Below are positions 41,694 to 53,008 of a DNA stretch of 64,000 nucleotides, one piece after another. The DNA is taken from contig NC_091048.1 of the NCBI RefSeq assembly GCF_963966145.1, forward strand, positions 11,098,001 to 11,162,000, written 5' to 3'. This stretch comes from Tenebrio molitor. Taxonomy: Eukaryota > Arthropoda > Insecta > Coleoptera > Tenebrionidae. The notes beneath the pieces were generated by a model. It saw only the letters and a list, made by a program, of their open reading frames with translations, was not told the DNA's origin and ran no database searches. Position 1 is the stretch's first letter. Each line of letters opens with the position of its first letter. The translations under genes were made by a program, and so were the position numbers.

Positions 41694-41860
41694 ATGAACA
41701 GCGACAATGAAAGTACTTATAGTCGTCAAATTATTATCAATGAAAACAAAGATAATAAAACTGAAACAATACCTGCAAAAAAGAAAAAAAAAAGTCTTAT
41801 GATCGATCACAAATACAGGAAAGAGTGGGAAACAATGACTGAATTTAAAACAAGAAATAA
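41694..41860 (+). pseudogene. Possible hAT/BED-type protein N-terminus
   Basis: ATG 41694, MNSDNESTYSRQIIIN followed by a Lys run and HKYRKEWETMTEFKT. The last stretch resembles the KYR.EWE....K.W start of insect hAT-like BED-finger proteins. Too short to be sure, and no zinc ligands remain. Confidence 0.25.
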
Positions 41861-42160
41861 AATTAAGTGCCTCTACCTTCACAGGGTTATTCACTATTTT
41901 AGCTTTGAAATAGTCGTTTAAATAACCATAGTAGTTACGGTAAAATGAACGACATAAAATAGACGACTTTGAACAAAATGTAATTCAGTAACGTTATCGT
42001 TATCCTGATTGTCGTTTACTTTCACATGTTTGTATGCCCAATAGTGAGTTTTTAGGTCGGATAGTACAAAAACAACTAACTTCATTCGCAAACTTTGCCG
42101 CGTTTTGCACATTCTAGGTTATGTTTATTTGTGTTGTTGATGTCAGTTGAGTGTTGAGTT

Positions 42161-42933
42161 ATGGATAAGAAACGAGCCGGTAAAACCATTCGAGCGCAAT
42201 ATGAGATATACCTCAATTATTTGCAAAGTAATGATTTGTTTCGATCGAATAAATTTAATCCGAAAAATCCAGCCTTTTTACAAAATTGTTGGAAAGAGTT
42301 ATGTGGCCTATTAAATAGCACGGTCGGTCCAACAAGGGATGAGGATGGGTGGAAAAGAGTAATTATTGATCATTAATCATTATTAATTAAGCTAATATTG
42401 AATTAAAACATTTTAAGGTATTTGTTGACTGGAAAAGTCAGGTTAAGCGAAAAAGTAGAGTACTGGATTTGGACAAAAATAAAACTTATGGAGGCCAAGC
42501 TGAGGCTAAACCTCTAAGTGATTTGGAGGAGAGATTAATCGGCCTAATTGGCAAAGTTGTAGTCAGTGGAATACCTGACTTACCTGAAGCTGGTGTGGTA
42601 CAACTGGTACAACTGCCAGTATTTACTGAGGACAACATTGAACTCACTAATGTAAAATTCTCAACTAGTGTGGCGCCTAAAGTTGATGAGTTGTCCTCTA
42701 ATAATGGTAGTTTGAAGAAGCCTCTGAAGAAGGTAGACACCAATGGACCAAATCGGAATTGGTCTAAATCATTGAAAAATGCGAGTGAAGAGGCTATCGA
42801 AAACTTGCAACGATCTAATTCCGAAACTATAGGTATCCTCCATAATATGTTAACGGAATTACAGGGCATTAACAGTGGCATAAATAAATTGGCTGATGCG
42901 ATGATCACTCTAGCCCAAGGTAGATTGATATAA
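42161..42933 (+). CDS. Zeste/SANT-like DNA-binding protein of a PIF/Harbinger element
   Basis: Accessory protein that in PIF/Harbinger elements binds DNA and partners the transposase. ATG 42161 (MDKKRAGKTIRAQYEIYLNY). Exon 1 runs to a GT at about 42359 and exon 2 from an AG at 42418: VFVDWKSQVKRKSRVLDLDK, NKTYGGQAEAKPLSDLEERL, a middle region, and a C-terminal helix (LHNMLTELQGINSGINKLAD). The order matches the regulatory-protein-zeste/Myb-SANT-like family. No stop interrupts either exon, which contrasts with the decayed transposase on the opposite strand. The two genes converge, about 280 bp apart. Confidence 0.68.
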
Positions 42934-43211
42934 ATATATAGATTGAATACATTTTCTTAATTATATTGTTTAATTATTGTTCAATTCATAGGCAAAATAT
43001 GTGCAATGTTCCTTCGTTATTTGTGTTAGGTATGTCATATTATTAACTAACTTTAAATTTCAAATAAAATGACTGCAATATACCTTTAATGTTTGTTTTA
43101 TATTCAATAAATTTATAATATTAAAATCCATTGTCGTTTGACTGTGTTAGAAAGTTGGAAGTTAATTTAAGTATTGCAACTATGAGTTTTATAAGATGAA
43201 CTTAAATTGCA
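42934..43211. other. Convergent 3' space between the two Harbinger genes
   Basis: AT-rich, with possible AATAAA-type signals for both genes (43061 on +, 43106 region). No other feature. Confidence 0.4.
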
Positions 43212-43866
43212 TTAATAATTAAACACATTCTTAATTAATTGCTGCCGTACTCGTCTTCCTTCCTGAAGCCAATTATGATGTACATCTGGTTGTAAATTAG
43301 GATCAACATCTTCGTCATCTTCATAGTTTTCCAAGTCTTCATCTTATAATCTATAACGTAGTCTTATATTATGTAAAATTCCGCAAGAATATATTATTTT
43401 TCCAGCTAGGTATGGATCATAGTGAAGCACTCTTTCTTTATGCAGGCAACGAAATACAGTTTTCAGTACCCCAATTGTCCGCTCTACGCAATTTCATGCT
43501 AGTATTTGACATAGTGTGTAACGTTCTTCTGGAGTGCCTTCTTGTGCTCCCACGATTGGTGTCAATATAAAAGGTTGCAAGGGATAACCAGAATCTCCCA
43601 ACAGCCAAGTATTCTGGAGATTAGCTCTCCACATATTTGTCAAAGTTCTTTGAACATTTGACATACAAATCGCTGAATCGTGGACAGAACCTGGAAATCG
43701 AGGGTCTAGTGCTGTGATCCGATGTGCAAATGATTTGCACATTTATGGAATAATTTCCTCGTCGGTCCATGTATGCTATAGCTGGGTGAACAGGATGGTT
43801 AGCAGGAGGTGCTACAATATGAATGTGGGTTCCATCTATTGCACCTAAGACACCGGGAAACCCAAA

Positions 43867-46030
43867 TCTATATATATAAAAATGAATCGCCGTTCGTTAG
43901 TCTCGCTAAAACTCAAAAACGGCTTGACCGATTTGAATATTTATCTTTTTATTTTGTTCGCTTTACTTCAGGGGTGGTTTAAAAAGAAAAAAAAATTGGA
44001 AAAGTTGCCCGGAAAATTGGAAAATTCTGGAAAAACTGAAAGTGCTTTTTTCTGTGGGAATGGCTGGAACGATTTGGCTAATTTTTTTTTTAATGTTCGT
44101 AATAATCCATGAGGTTTTTATGTAAAGAAAAATTGGAAAAGTTACCCGGAAAATTGGAAAATTCGGGAAAAACTGAAAGTGCTTTTTTGTGGTGGATATG
44201 CATAATTCTTTTTTTTTTTGTTTTGTTCGTTAGTCGTGAAAAAGTTTTCAGAAAAAAAAAATCGGGACAATTACAAAGAAAGTCGAAAATCGAAAAATTC
44301 GGGCAAACTGCAAAAATTATAATTTTTGTATGTATTCTCGATTTCTCGATCATAACTGACGATAGGAACTTCATATTTGATTAATTCTTTTTTTTTTCGA
44401 TATGCCCCGGGATGGAAATAAAAATGACTCAATTGAAAGTTTTTAATAGAAAAAAAAAATTAGAAAATTTGGAGAAAAATCTGGAAAAACTAAATTAAAA
44501 TAATTCGGGGAAAACTGAAAGTGCTTTTTTCTATGAACTCAAGACCATAACTCAGGATTCGAACGATGGCTATGCGTAATTCTTTTTTGGTTTTGTTTGT
44601 TAGGGTTTTGGATAAGTTTTCGGAAAAAAAATTCGGGACAATTACAAAGAAAAGTCGGAAAATTCCTACAAATTTAAAAAATTATAATTTTTGTATGCAC
44701 TCTCGATCATAACTGACAATAGGAGCTACATATTTGCTTGATGCTTTTTTTTTGTTTTCAATGGAAAAAAACCTGGAAGATTTGAAGAAAAATCTGGAAA
44801 ACGCAATCCAGTAAATTAAAATAAAATTACATTTTGCTTTTACTTTTGTGTTGTTACGCGATCTGTCCGACAAATGTAGTAGTTGTTTTATTTCTATTCC
44901 AATTTATTTGCCTACATGCACAAATGTCATGTGACAGCTGATTGTGAAATTGGAAATCAAACCAATCGGATTGTTTGCTTTGAACATCGATCTTGCAATC
45001 GAAATCGAAATGCAAATATTGGGTGATTCAAAATAATTGTGGATAAATCTGGCAACTATGTACAAAAATTTATATGGCAACTGTGTGGGTGGGATAAAGT
45101 TGACATTTTTTTGACAGTTCATAGTCGCGCAATTTTGAAAGTTGTCAAATCAATGTGTTGTAATGAAGTTTAAAAAATCAAATGCACGCTTATGAAATTT
45201 CATACAAATGTCAACTCTATCCCATTCACACAGTTGCCACATAAATTTTCGTACATAGTTGCAATACTTATTCATAATCATTTTGAATCACCCAAGAAAA
45301 CTGCTTGAGATTGATTGTGATTTCAAATTTAATGGAAGAAAATAAATAATTAGTTTGGACATGAAATTCTGACTTAATTAAATTGTGACTTAAATTCTGG
45401 AACAAAACCGCATGGTTCCAACTCGATCACATTCCAGGCACATCACACATTTCCAGCATTTCAGAATAGAATTCATCTCACATGTAAAATTCCTCATTTT
45501 TACTTTGTTTACACATTTCCAATAGCTTTTCACAAATTCACAAAACGATCACAAACAAATTTAGATATTGAAATATGGACAAGACAACGTCGGTCGAGTC
45601 AGCTCTTCGCGATGTTATAATTTTGGGTTACTCTCCGCATCGACCACTCTTCTTCTAATTTGGAAATAATGATACCACGTAAACGTCAAATTCGCCTGTC
45701 AACTCTGTCAAAGCTGACAACCGGAAATCAGAAATGCGTTTAGATCACAGTGGTAACAAATGTATTTATATTTCATGCACATAAAAGACATCGAATTCAT
45801 TGGAATTGTAAACAAGTTTCATTTAATAACCGAACGAAATTCAAACCGTATCAGATATAGCCAGTACTATTGATCTCAATGAATTGAAGTTGGAAGGTTG
45901 ATTAGGATTGATTATGGCCAATCAAAATGTTACAAAGAAAAAATATTGAAATCGGTGAAGCCGTTTTTGAGTTTTAACGAGACTAACGAACAGCGATTGT
46001 AGGTGATACGAAGTTCACCGGGTCAGCTAG
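43867..46030 (+). mobile_element. Non-autonomous Helitron
   Basis: It starts TC (43867) and ends CTAG (46027-46030), inserted exactly between A (43866) and T (46031) with no target duplication: the Helitron pattern. Joining the flanks restores the Harbinger minus-strand frame without a gap. A short hairpin (GGTGA, 8-base loop, TCACC) lies about 10 bases before CTAG. Subterminal inverted repeats of about 55 bp (CGTTCGTTAGTCTCG.TAAAA) occur near both ends, as in Helentron-like groups. No Rep/helicase gene is present. The 2.16-kb interior has duplicated GGAAAATTGGAAAATTC blocks and a nested MITE. Confidence 0.82.
45020..45295. mobile_element. MITE nested in the Helitron
   Basis: TTGGGTGATTCAAAAT.ATT at 45019 recurs inverted ending at 45295. 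Pairing runs for about 90 bases per arm, through GGCAACTGTGTG and GTTGACATTT. A target duplication is not obvious. Confidence 0.72.
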
Positions 46031-46471
46031 TTTTTCATAAAAATCTTGTTTTATTTGCAAACGTTCTTCAGCATTATTTGGAAAGCGAATGTATCTATTT
46101 AATATGTGTGTTGCTAAAACAGTGCTAACTTCTTAGATGCAGCGGCTAACTGAAACTTGGCTCATTCCAAAATGATAATCTTTTCCTACTGATTTCTGGT
46201 AACTTCTATGCGTGTAAAAATGGAAAGCCGCTAATATTTTTAGTAAATTCGGCATAGCTGTCGTTCGTCTTTATATAGCCATAAATGGATTTATTTCATC
46301 TATGGTATCTCTTGCTGCTTCTCGTGATAACCGATACATCTTTCTAAAAATCTCCTCGGAACAATCGACAGGATTACTAGCATCTCTCAAATTTCGATGA
46401 TGTAATCTTAGGCGCTGTCTAAAAGTTATAAACAAAAAAATAGTAATTGCAGATTTTTAAAGTATGATAGG

Positions 46472-46756
46472 TGTCCGGTACAAACCGAACACTTCTCGGG
46501 CGTCTCGCCATCCGTCCGAAGTCAGGTACTAAGGGTAGCTATATAAGTGAAAGTGTAGCATTATGTAAGAGAGTTCTTGTTGCAAGTGAGATCTAACAGA
46601 CATCTCAGAGGCAGTCGCGTCAGCTACCTGACCACCCTCAACTCCGTGTAACAATACAGTTCACAAATAAAATTGTTAAAATCAATCAGTGTATTAATAA
46701 AACAAAAAGGTCCTTCGAGCATTAAAAAATATAGTCGGTCTAAAGCCGATTAAACA
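46472..46756 (+). repeat. 5' LTR of the BEL element
   Basis: TGTCCGGTAC ... TTAAACA, 285 bp, ending two bases before the primer-binding TGGTCC. The right border is fixed by the primer site and the left by TG only. Confidence 0.6.
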
Positions 46757-46825
46757 TTGGTCCTACGAGCCGGATCAAATTAGAATCAGATCACAGTGCA
46801 ATAAGCTGAATAACGGAGAAGTCCT

Positions 46826-46945
46826 GCAAGACGACCACATCGTGGATGAGCAGCCAACTCACGGAGAATCAGCACAAAGAGTCGACCCACGAAGAAGCTT
46901 CCGCAAGACGACCACATCGTGGATGAGCAGCCGATTCAACGGGAA
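46826..46945 (+). repeat. 77-bp leader duplication
   Basis: GCAAGACGACCACATCGTGG with ATGAGCAGCC occurs at 46826 and again at 46903, in the untranslated leader between primer site and gag. Confidence 0.75.
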
Positions 46946-47117
46946 GCAGCGTACGTGTACATCACATTAGGTTGGTGAATCCAATTCCTTTATGATCCAA
47001 TCCTTTACACACACTTACGTTAATTCAGTGGACATCTGCATTAAGGCCACAAGACATTGGTAAAATTTTGGTAAATATCATTGTACTTACGCAATAAGCC
47101 TTGAATTCAAGCCAACC

Positions 47118-48699
47118 ATGGCAGAATTAAAAGAATTAATCGCAAAAAGGGGTGTTGTAAAGCGAAAGGTCACGTTAGCCGAACAGTTTTGTACCGGGTT
47201 TCAAACGGGGAACGATATTGAGGAAATCGCAAACCGCATTAACAAATTATCTCAAATTTATGATGAATTTTATACATTGCAATGTAGAATCGAGTTTCTA
47301 GAATCGAAAGATCCAAGAATTACTTCAAGTGCAGATCAGGCCATGGAATTCGAAAAACATTACTTCCGAGTCTTATCACAATTACAAGGTTTGTCAAAAG
47401 AGTTCGAAAAAAATAAACCTCAGAATAACACCTCAGGTTCAAATTTAGTAGAAGCAAAAGCTCAGATCAATGTCAAATTACCAACATTGGAATTACCGTC
47501 ATTTAGCGGACAATATACTGAATGGACCGCTTTTCATGACACTTTCTCTTCCTTAATAGAAAAAAATGACCAATTAAGTGGGGTTCAAAAATTTCATTAC
47601 TTAGTCATGTCTAAAAGGAGAAGCGGGAAAAGTCATTGAATCGTTAACCATTTCAAACGAAAATTATAAGCTCGCATGGGATGTGTTGATTAAACGTTAT
47701 GACAACAAAAGATTGATCATACAAGATCACGTATTCGCGATAGTCAATGCACCACCGATTCAGAAAAGTTCTCACGACAATCTGAGACAACTATTTGACA
47801 ACTTTAACATACACATGGAAGCGTTAAAAGTTCAAAATATTGATACCTGCACATGGAACACAATCGTAATACCAATTGTAGCCGAAAAATTAGATTTTAC
47901 TTCGAAACGGGAATGGCAAGCAGGATTAACGTCAGAAGTGCCGACAATCGATCAATTCAAAACATTTTTAGAGAATCGGTGTAAGGTTTTAGAGTCGTTA
48001 TTCGCAGCATCAAAAACCCAAGTTTTTGTAGAGTTTAATCAACAACAAAAATCAAAAGGTAAATCGCGATCCGTAGTGGGTGTCACAACGAATAAACCGG
48101 TCTACAAACAAAACAATCAAAAACCAAATTTCCATAAGTGCAAGGAGCCTCACATGATGTTTTATTGTCCGGAGTTTATAAATACAAGCGTCAGAGACCG
48201 TATCAATTTGGTAAAAAACAAAAACTTATGCGCAAATTGTTTCAAATCAGATCATCAAACCAAAGATTGCAGATCAAATTACACTTGCAAAATTTGTAAT
48301 CTTAAACACAACATGTTGCATATCACAAGAAATTCCAAAAATCAAGCGGTAAATCAACCGACGGAGTCAACCCTTTCTGTAAACGCGTGTCAGATTTATT
48401 TCACAAATGTGTTATTACCGACGGCTATAGTAAAGGTTTTTGACAATACCGGAAGGCCCCAAAAATTGCGTGCGTTATTAGATTCAGCGTCACAAATCAA
48501 TTTTCTAACTGAAGAAGCTCCCAAACGATTGAAATTAAGCTGCGGAACTACGCAGTTATCAATTTCGGGCATCAATCAAACGGTGACCAGTACAAACGAA
48601 ACGACTCAAGTCGAAATTCATTCGAACACGGAATCTTTCAAAACGACGATATCCTGTGTAGTAAAATCGCAAATTATGGACCAAGGTAGAAATTCCTAA
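47118..48699 (+). pseudogene. BEL gag-protease polyprotein, frameshifted
   Basis: ATG 47118 (MAELKELIAKRGVVKRKV). N-terminal coiled region, then the BEL gag block LPTLELPSFSGQYTEWTAFH. A frameshift near 47610 is followed by AWDVLIKRYDNKRLI and a long gag helical part, a zinc-knuckle pair (CKEPHMMFYC, CANCFKSDHQTKDC, CKICNLKHNMLH) and the aspartic-protease start LRALLDSASQINFLTEEAPK, where DSA replaces the usual DSG/DTG. The frame ends at 48699 by another shift. Confidence 0.78.
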
Positions 48700-48779
48700 C
48701 GACAAAAAGCTTTCGGACCCGAAGTTCAATATTTCCAGTCCCATCGACATGCTAATTGGGGGGAACCTCAGTCGCGGGG

Positions 48780-50002
48780 TCGCAATAAACCGTGGGTAGT
48801 GCCAACTTTCTTAGGATGGGTGGTAAGTGGACCATTGGCAAGATCCCACAGTTCAGAACTTTCAAAATCTTCGTTTGGTCACGTATCGACTGTTTTATTG
48901 GACTAACAAATTCAAAGGTTCTGGGAAATGGAACGGTACGGTGATAGCACGTGTTTGTCACAAAACGATGAACAATGCGAACACATTTTTAGAAATACTC
49001 ATCGCCGGAAACCAGATGGGCGGTACTCGGTGCAATTACCTTTCAAGGATTATAAAACACCAGACATCGGACTGTCCAGAGACACGGCTGTAAAACGGTT
49101 TCATGCGTTAGAGGCGAAATTTAAACAAAATCCGCAGTTCAAACGCGAATATGAGGAAGTTATTAACGACTATTTAATTCTCAATCACGCCGAAAAGGTA
49201 ACGACGGAGAATTTTGAAAAGGATTCCAATTTCTATTTGCCACATCACGCGGTAATTAAGACGGAAAGTATAACGACGAAAACGCGAGTTGTTTTCGACG
49301 CGTCTGCCAGATCATCAAATGGTACCAGTTTAAACGATCATCCGTTAATCGGACCAAAATTGCAACACGATTTGTTTTAGATCTTAATTCGGTTTAGGAA
49401 ACATAAAATAGCTTTAACAGCCGATATAACCAAGATGTACAGAATGGTAGAAGTTGAACCGATCCATCATGACTACCAACGATTTTTATGGCGGGTAGAG
49501 GACAAGGGACCTCTAGAAACATTCCGATTAAAAACGGTGACATTTGGTATGAGTTCAGCCCCATATCTTGCGGTTAAATGTTTGCAACAAACAGCGATCG
49601 ACGAGCGGGACCATTTTCCATTAGCACATGACGTAATTTTGACAGATTTTTATATGGACGACTTGTTGTCAGGTAGTAGAACCGAGTCAGAAGCGCTGAC
49701 AATGCAAACGTCTTGTCTAGCACGCGGCGGTTTTCAATTGCATAAGTGGACATCTAATTCTCGGGCGTTGCTTCCAGAAAAGGCAAACAACAGCAGCGCA
49801 ATTATTAATTTGGATAAAGAAGGGATGTCGAAAACCTTAGGTTTGAATTGAGACTGCAACCGCGATCTGCTCAGCTACAAAATCAAAATAAAACAAGGAA
49901 CTGAGCGTCTATCTAAACGCACAGTGCTGTCAGTCATCGCACAGTTATTCGACCCCTTGGGGTTAATTTCGCCGATCATTGTAAAGGCTTACATTGCTAT
50001 TT
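48780..50002 (+). pseudogene. BEL reverse transcriptase, broken
   Basis: Pieces in order: YSVQLPFKDYKTPDIG, RFHALEAKFKQNPQFKREYE, YLPHHAVIKTESITTKTRVV, FDASARSSNGTSLND, TADITKMYRMVEVEPIHHDY, RFLWRVEDKGPLETFRL, FGMSSAPYLAVKCLQQTA, the polymerase box FYMDDLLSGS near 49652, and VIAQLFDPLGLISPIIVKA at the end. TAG at 49378 and TGA near 49850 replace sense codons (probable Gln and Trp). It stops at the R1-like insertion. Confidence 0.82.
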
Positions 50003-50562
50003 TTCTGTGTTTCGTCACAAGGGCGACTCCTCCTTTCTGTCTTGGTGGTTACTCCACTCCAGTGACTCCAAGGAGCCGTGAGACCTTGTCGTTGGTGGAG
50101 GGGCTTAAGTAACCGGAGCGATGCTCGGGGCAATGCCGACGGGAGCTTCGCGCTCCTGGCAGTCACCCATGCCGGCAAGGTTCGACCGGACCGGCGAAAA
50201 ACAAAGGACGGTTCGACCCTCAGAATCCACCACGGAAGACGTGCCACGGGCACTGGTGAACCCGGGGGAGATCCGAGCTACGGTTGATCGAACGCGGACC
50301 AACCGTCACACACCGTAACCGCGGCTCACACTTCAACAACCCTTGCGAGCGTGGCAGGAGTACGTCGTGTGAGGACTTGCGGCCGGGGGGCTTGCCTTAA
50401 CAAGCTGGTCTGCGAGGAGGGAACCTCCATAAAATAACCGATAGCGAAGTCGCAAAAACCTGCGGGGCACCTGGCGCACCCCGCAGTAAAAATGCCTTAC
50501 TTGACCATGCAGGGCTCTGGTCGAGTGGACTGTTTTTTCCCTAGCTCATCGTGGGATAAGGT

Positions 50563-51707
50563 ATGGAAGATGATAAAACAAAAAACACAAGGAAAACAGA
50601 AGAAAAAGTGAGAAGGGAGCAGCCCGTAGAGAGCGGGGTGAGTGAGAGGGCCCCACTCGAAGATCAGCAAATGACCGCGCAGATCCTCCTGGGAGGTTAC
50701 CAGGCCGCAGGATTGATAGATGCTGGAGGAGTAAACCCTTTCAGGAGGAGAGACAGCATCGCAAGGACACATCCAAAGTCTAGAACTAGTTCGGCTAGCT
50801 CCATATGCCTGGACTATCTAGAACAGACAGAGGAAGGTAAGTCAGAAGTAAGTTAACGCACAAAAGGAGAAAAACCGGGCAAACGCAAAAGGATGGAAGG
50901 CACGCCGGAAATACAGCCGATCGTGGGAGGCAATTCCCAAAAATGGATAATGGACAGATTGTGCCATCAAATTAATAAGCTCAGCAAAATAGTCGGTGAT
51001 ACGTACCACCCTCGGAGACACTCTCTAGGATAGCCGTGCAAGTACGGTGTGATCAAGAATGATTGAGTCTGTTGGTAACAATGAAATTTGGCAAATTTGA
51101 AATTTACCATGAAAGGTTCATTTTTGTAATAGCATAAATATAACCGGCATAACCAAAAGCAGCAAAAAATAGGCCGAGGAAAATAATAGCCTTGCCAAAA
51201 CCTACTGGCATCAATACATGTAAGGTAAGAAAATATCTAGAAGTGTGTTTTAAAAATATGGAAATCCGAATCGGGATCCACATACCGAAACCGAGGTCCC
51301 TGGAACAAATCCCAACCGAAATGAGAGAAAGACAAGTTGAAAATAAAGGCTGGAAGATGCAGAACTGCAGGGAAAAAAAAAGAGACAATCCACATCAAAC
51401 CACCCCAAAATGCAGATCCGAAGACCTTTGGGGAGGTGACGAAAAATATAAGAAAACGAATCGACGCGCAACAAATGGGCGTCGTGATATTGGATGCCAG
51501 GACGGCGAGAGCTGGTGGCGCCAAGATAAAATTGGTTGGAAAAAAAAAGAAGCGGCAAAAGAATTGGTCACGAAAATCAAAAATATTGCGGGAAATGAGA
51601 CAACCGTTAAAAAACTGGAACAGAAACAGGTGGCGATAATGATAAGGGACCTGGGGAAGAGAGATAGGGAAGAAATCGAGAAAGCCATCAAGGGTGAGCC
51701 GAAATAA
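50563..51707 (+). pseudogene. R1-like ORF1 (gag-like), broken
   Basis: ATG 50563 (MEDDKTKNTRKTEEKVRREQ) and 97 residues to a stop at 50854. After a non-homologous stretch (51060-51240) the reading resumes at 51337 with DPKTFGEVTKNIRKRIDAQQ, MGVVILDARTARAGGAKIKL and, one frame over, KKEAAKELVTKIKNIAGN and VAIMIRDLGKRDREEIEKAI. This is the ORF1 core of R1-clade LINEs upstream of the zinc knuckles, which are missing. Confidence 0.58.
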
Positions 51708-51849
51708 AGGACAGCACACAGGTGAAAGTGCTCGGAGCGAAGACACCTGCAGATGGTGAAGGCCCAAATACGGCTCTGACGGTGACGGTGATGACGACGA
51801 TAAAGAGAGTGGTGAGAAGGGATGGAATAATCTGGCTGGAAATGAGAGA

Positions 51850-52165
51850 ACTGATAATGCTGCAGCTACATATCCCCAAATGAGAAGATTGATAGATTCA
51901 AGGAATTCGTGGAAAATATAGAAGAACTCCTAGGAAACAACGAAAAGAGAAAATGCATTGTAGCCGGAGACTTCAATAGTAAATCAAAAAATTGGGAATC
52001 CTCGCGTACAGACAAGAGAGGCGAGATTGTGGAGGAAATGATAGCGGCCAAGCAGATGGATTTACTATCTTGTAATTCGAAATGAGGCTGTGTCGCGTTC
52101 ACAAATAATATAGTACCGGTGTCGGTGCTGAGACTGCTAAATTTGTTGTTGAAAGAATCAAGCAA
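51850..52165 (+). pseudogene. LINE ORF2 endonuclease fragment
   Basis: FKEFVENIEELLGNNEKRKC, IVAGDFNSKSKNWESSRTDK and RGEIVEEMIAAKQMDLLSCN show the GDFN...W.S core of the exonuclease-endonuclease-phosphatase domain used for target nicking. A TGA follows CNSK at about 52084, and the frame fades by 52165. Confidence 0.68.
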
Positions 52166-52493
52166 AATGTATACAGTGCGCTCGTAAAGTTCGGAATAAT
52201 TTCGATAAAATTGTAAGTATTAATTTCTGAGAAATCCTTGAAGAGGTCAACTTTGTTTTTAAAAACTGCATGTTGTACAGTACGTTATGTATGTTGACAG
52301 CTTGTCATATCCTAATAATGGCGTCATCAATAATTTTTTTAAATGACAACCCCGACTTTTTTTTATCTTTTTCTGGTAGACCTTCCTATTATTTAAACGA
52401 CTAGTGAAAAAAATTGATACTTTACATAACAATTTTTTTGAGAAAATGACTAATTTTACTTAAAAAAATTTAAACACGGTGTCACGGCGAACT
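52166..52493. other. Half of a mariner-type MITE
   Basis: TA-CAGTGCGCTCGTAAAGTTCGG at 52172-52194 is a mariner-like terminus without an inverted partner. The following stretch (52220-52400) matches 26745-26958, where the inverse TTCCGAACTTTACGA end is retained instead. Both are halves of one family. Confidence 0.5.
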
Positions 52494-53008
52494 TTGTGAG
52501 AAATTTACAAGATATCGCGGCGGCCGTACGTGAAATTCATGGGGTTGAAATAGCCGAAAGGGAAAATCCTTTCAAAAAATATTCACCACGTGAATTACGA
52601 AAGAGATACCGGCTTACGAAAGAAGTGGTGGAATTTGTGGCGGAGTTAGTGCAGGACCACATCAAAGGGAATCCGCCAAGGGATAGTGATATTTCCCCTT
52701 TATTACAAGTACTCATCACGTTGCGTTACTTTGCAAAGGGTTGCTATCAGCTAGAATTCGGTAAATAGATATTTATATGTTTGAATTGAAATTTGCGTAG
52801 TGTCTCGTTTGAATTTGAACTCTTTGAACGCAAATGTTTGTTGTTAACTCTGTTAATTTGTGTGATTTATATTCTTTTGAAAAGTGTGGAAACGATTTAA
52901 ACTATCTCCGCGACGTTACTGTTTATGACTGCTATATTATGCAGTTGCTACAACACATTAGTGTGCAAAAATACTTCATCATATTTTTTTAAATAACCCC
53001 AATACATA

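Larger units (their letters stand above)
43212..46440 (-). pseudogene. PIF/Harbinger transposase split by a Helitron
   Basis: Read on minus from about 46440: MYRLSREAARDTIDEINPFM, LLKILAAFHFYTHRSYQKSV (HTH), YIRFPNNAEERLQIKQDFYE, then the Helitron, then FPGVLGAIDGTHIHIVAPPA (first Asp), FPGSVHDSAICM (second Asp), TWLLGDSGYPLQPF, NCVERTIGVLKTVFRC (Glu) and CGILHNIRLRYRL. The stop is at 43212. The full DDE triad is visible. Breaks: TAA and TAA in the N-terminal half (MAI*, RCI*), a frameshift near 43740, and TAA after RYRL. The 5' exon beyond 46440 is missing where a BEL element begins. Confidence 0.8.
46472..50002 (+). mobile_element. BEL/Pao LTR retrotransposon, 5' portion
   Basis: LTR (46472-46756), then TGGTCCTACGAGCCGGATC at 46758 as a BEL-type primer-binding region, a leader with a 77-bp duplication, gag, protease and reverse transcriptase. 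The element is cut at about 50003 by an R1-like LINE; RNase H, integrase and the 3' LTR are not in the window. Frameshifts and stops make it inactive. Confidence 0.83.
50003..52165 (+). mobile_element. R1-clade-like LINE, 5' part
   Basis: It begins inside the BEL pol with a GC-rich leader (GGTGGTTACTCCACTCCAGT), then an ORF1 (50563-51707, broken) and the start of ORF2 with an apurinic endonuclease motif (51850-52085). The RT domain is absent: the copy ends near 52165, unusual for LINEs, which normally lose their 5' end. It is probably cut by a later rearrangement. Confidence 0.6.

Noticed and set aside
51104..51388. Mitochondrial DNA insertion (NUMT)
   Set aside because: The hydrophobic peptide suggested an organelle protein at first, but I cannot match it to a mitochondrial gene and the flanks are LINE-like.
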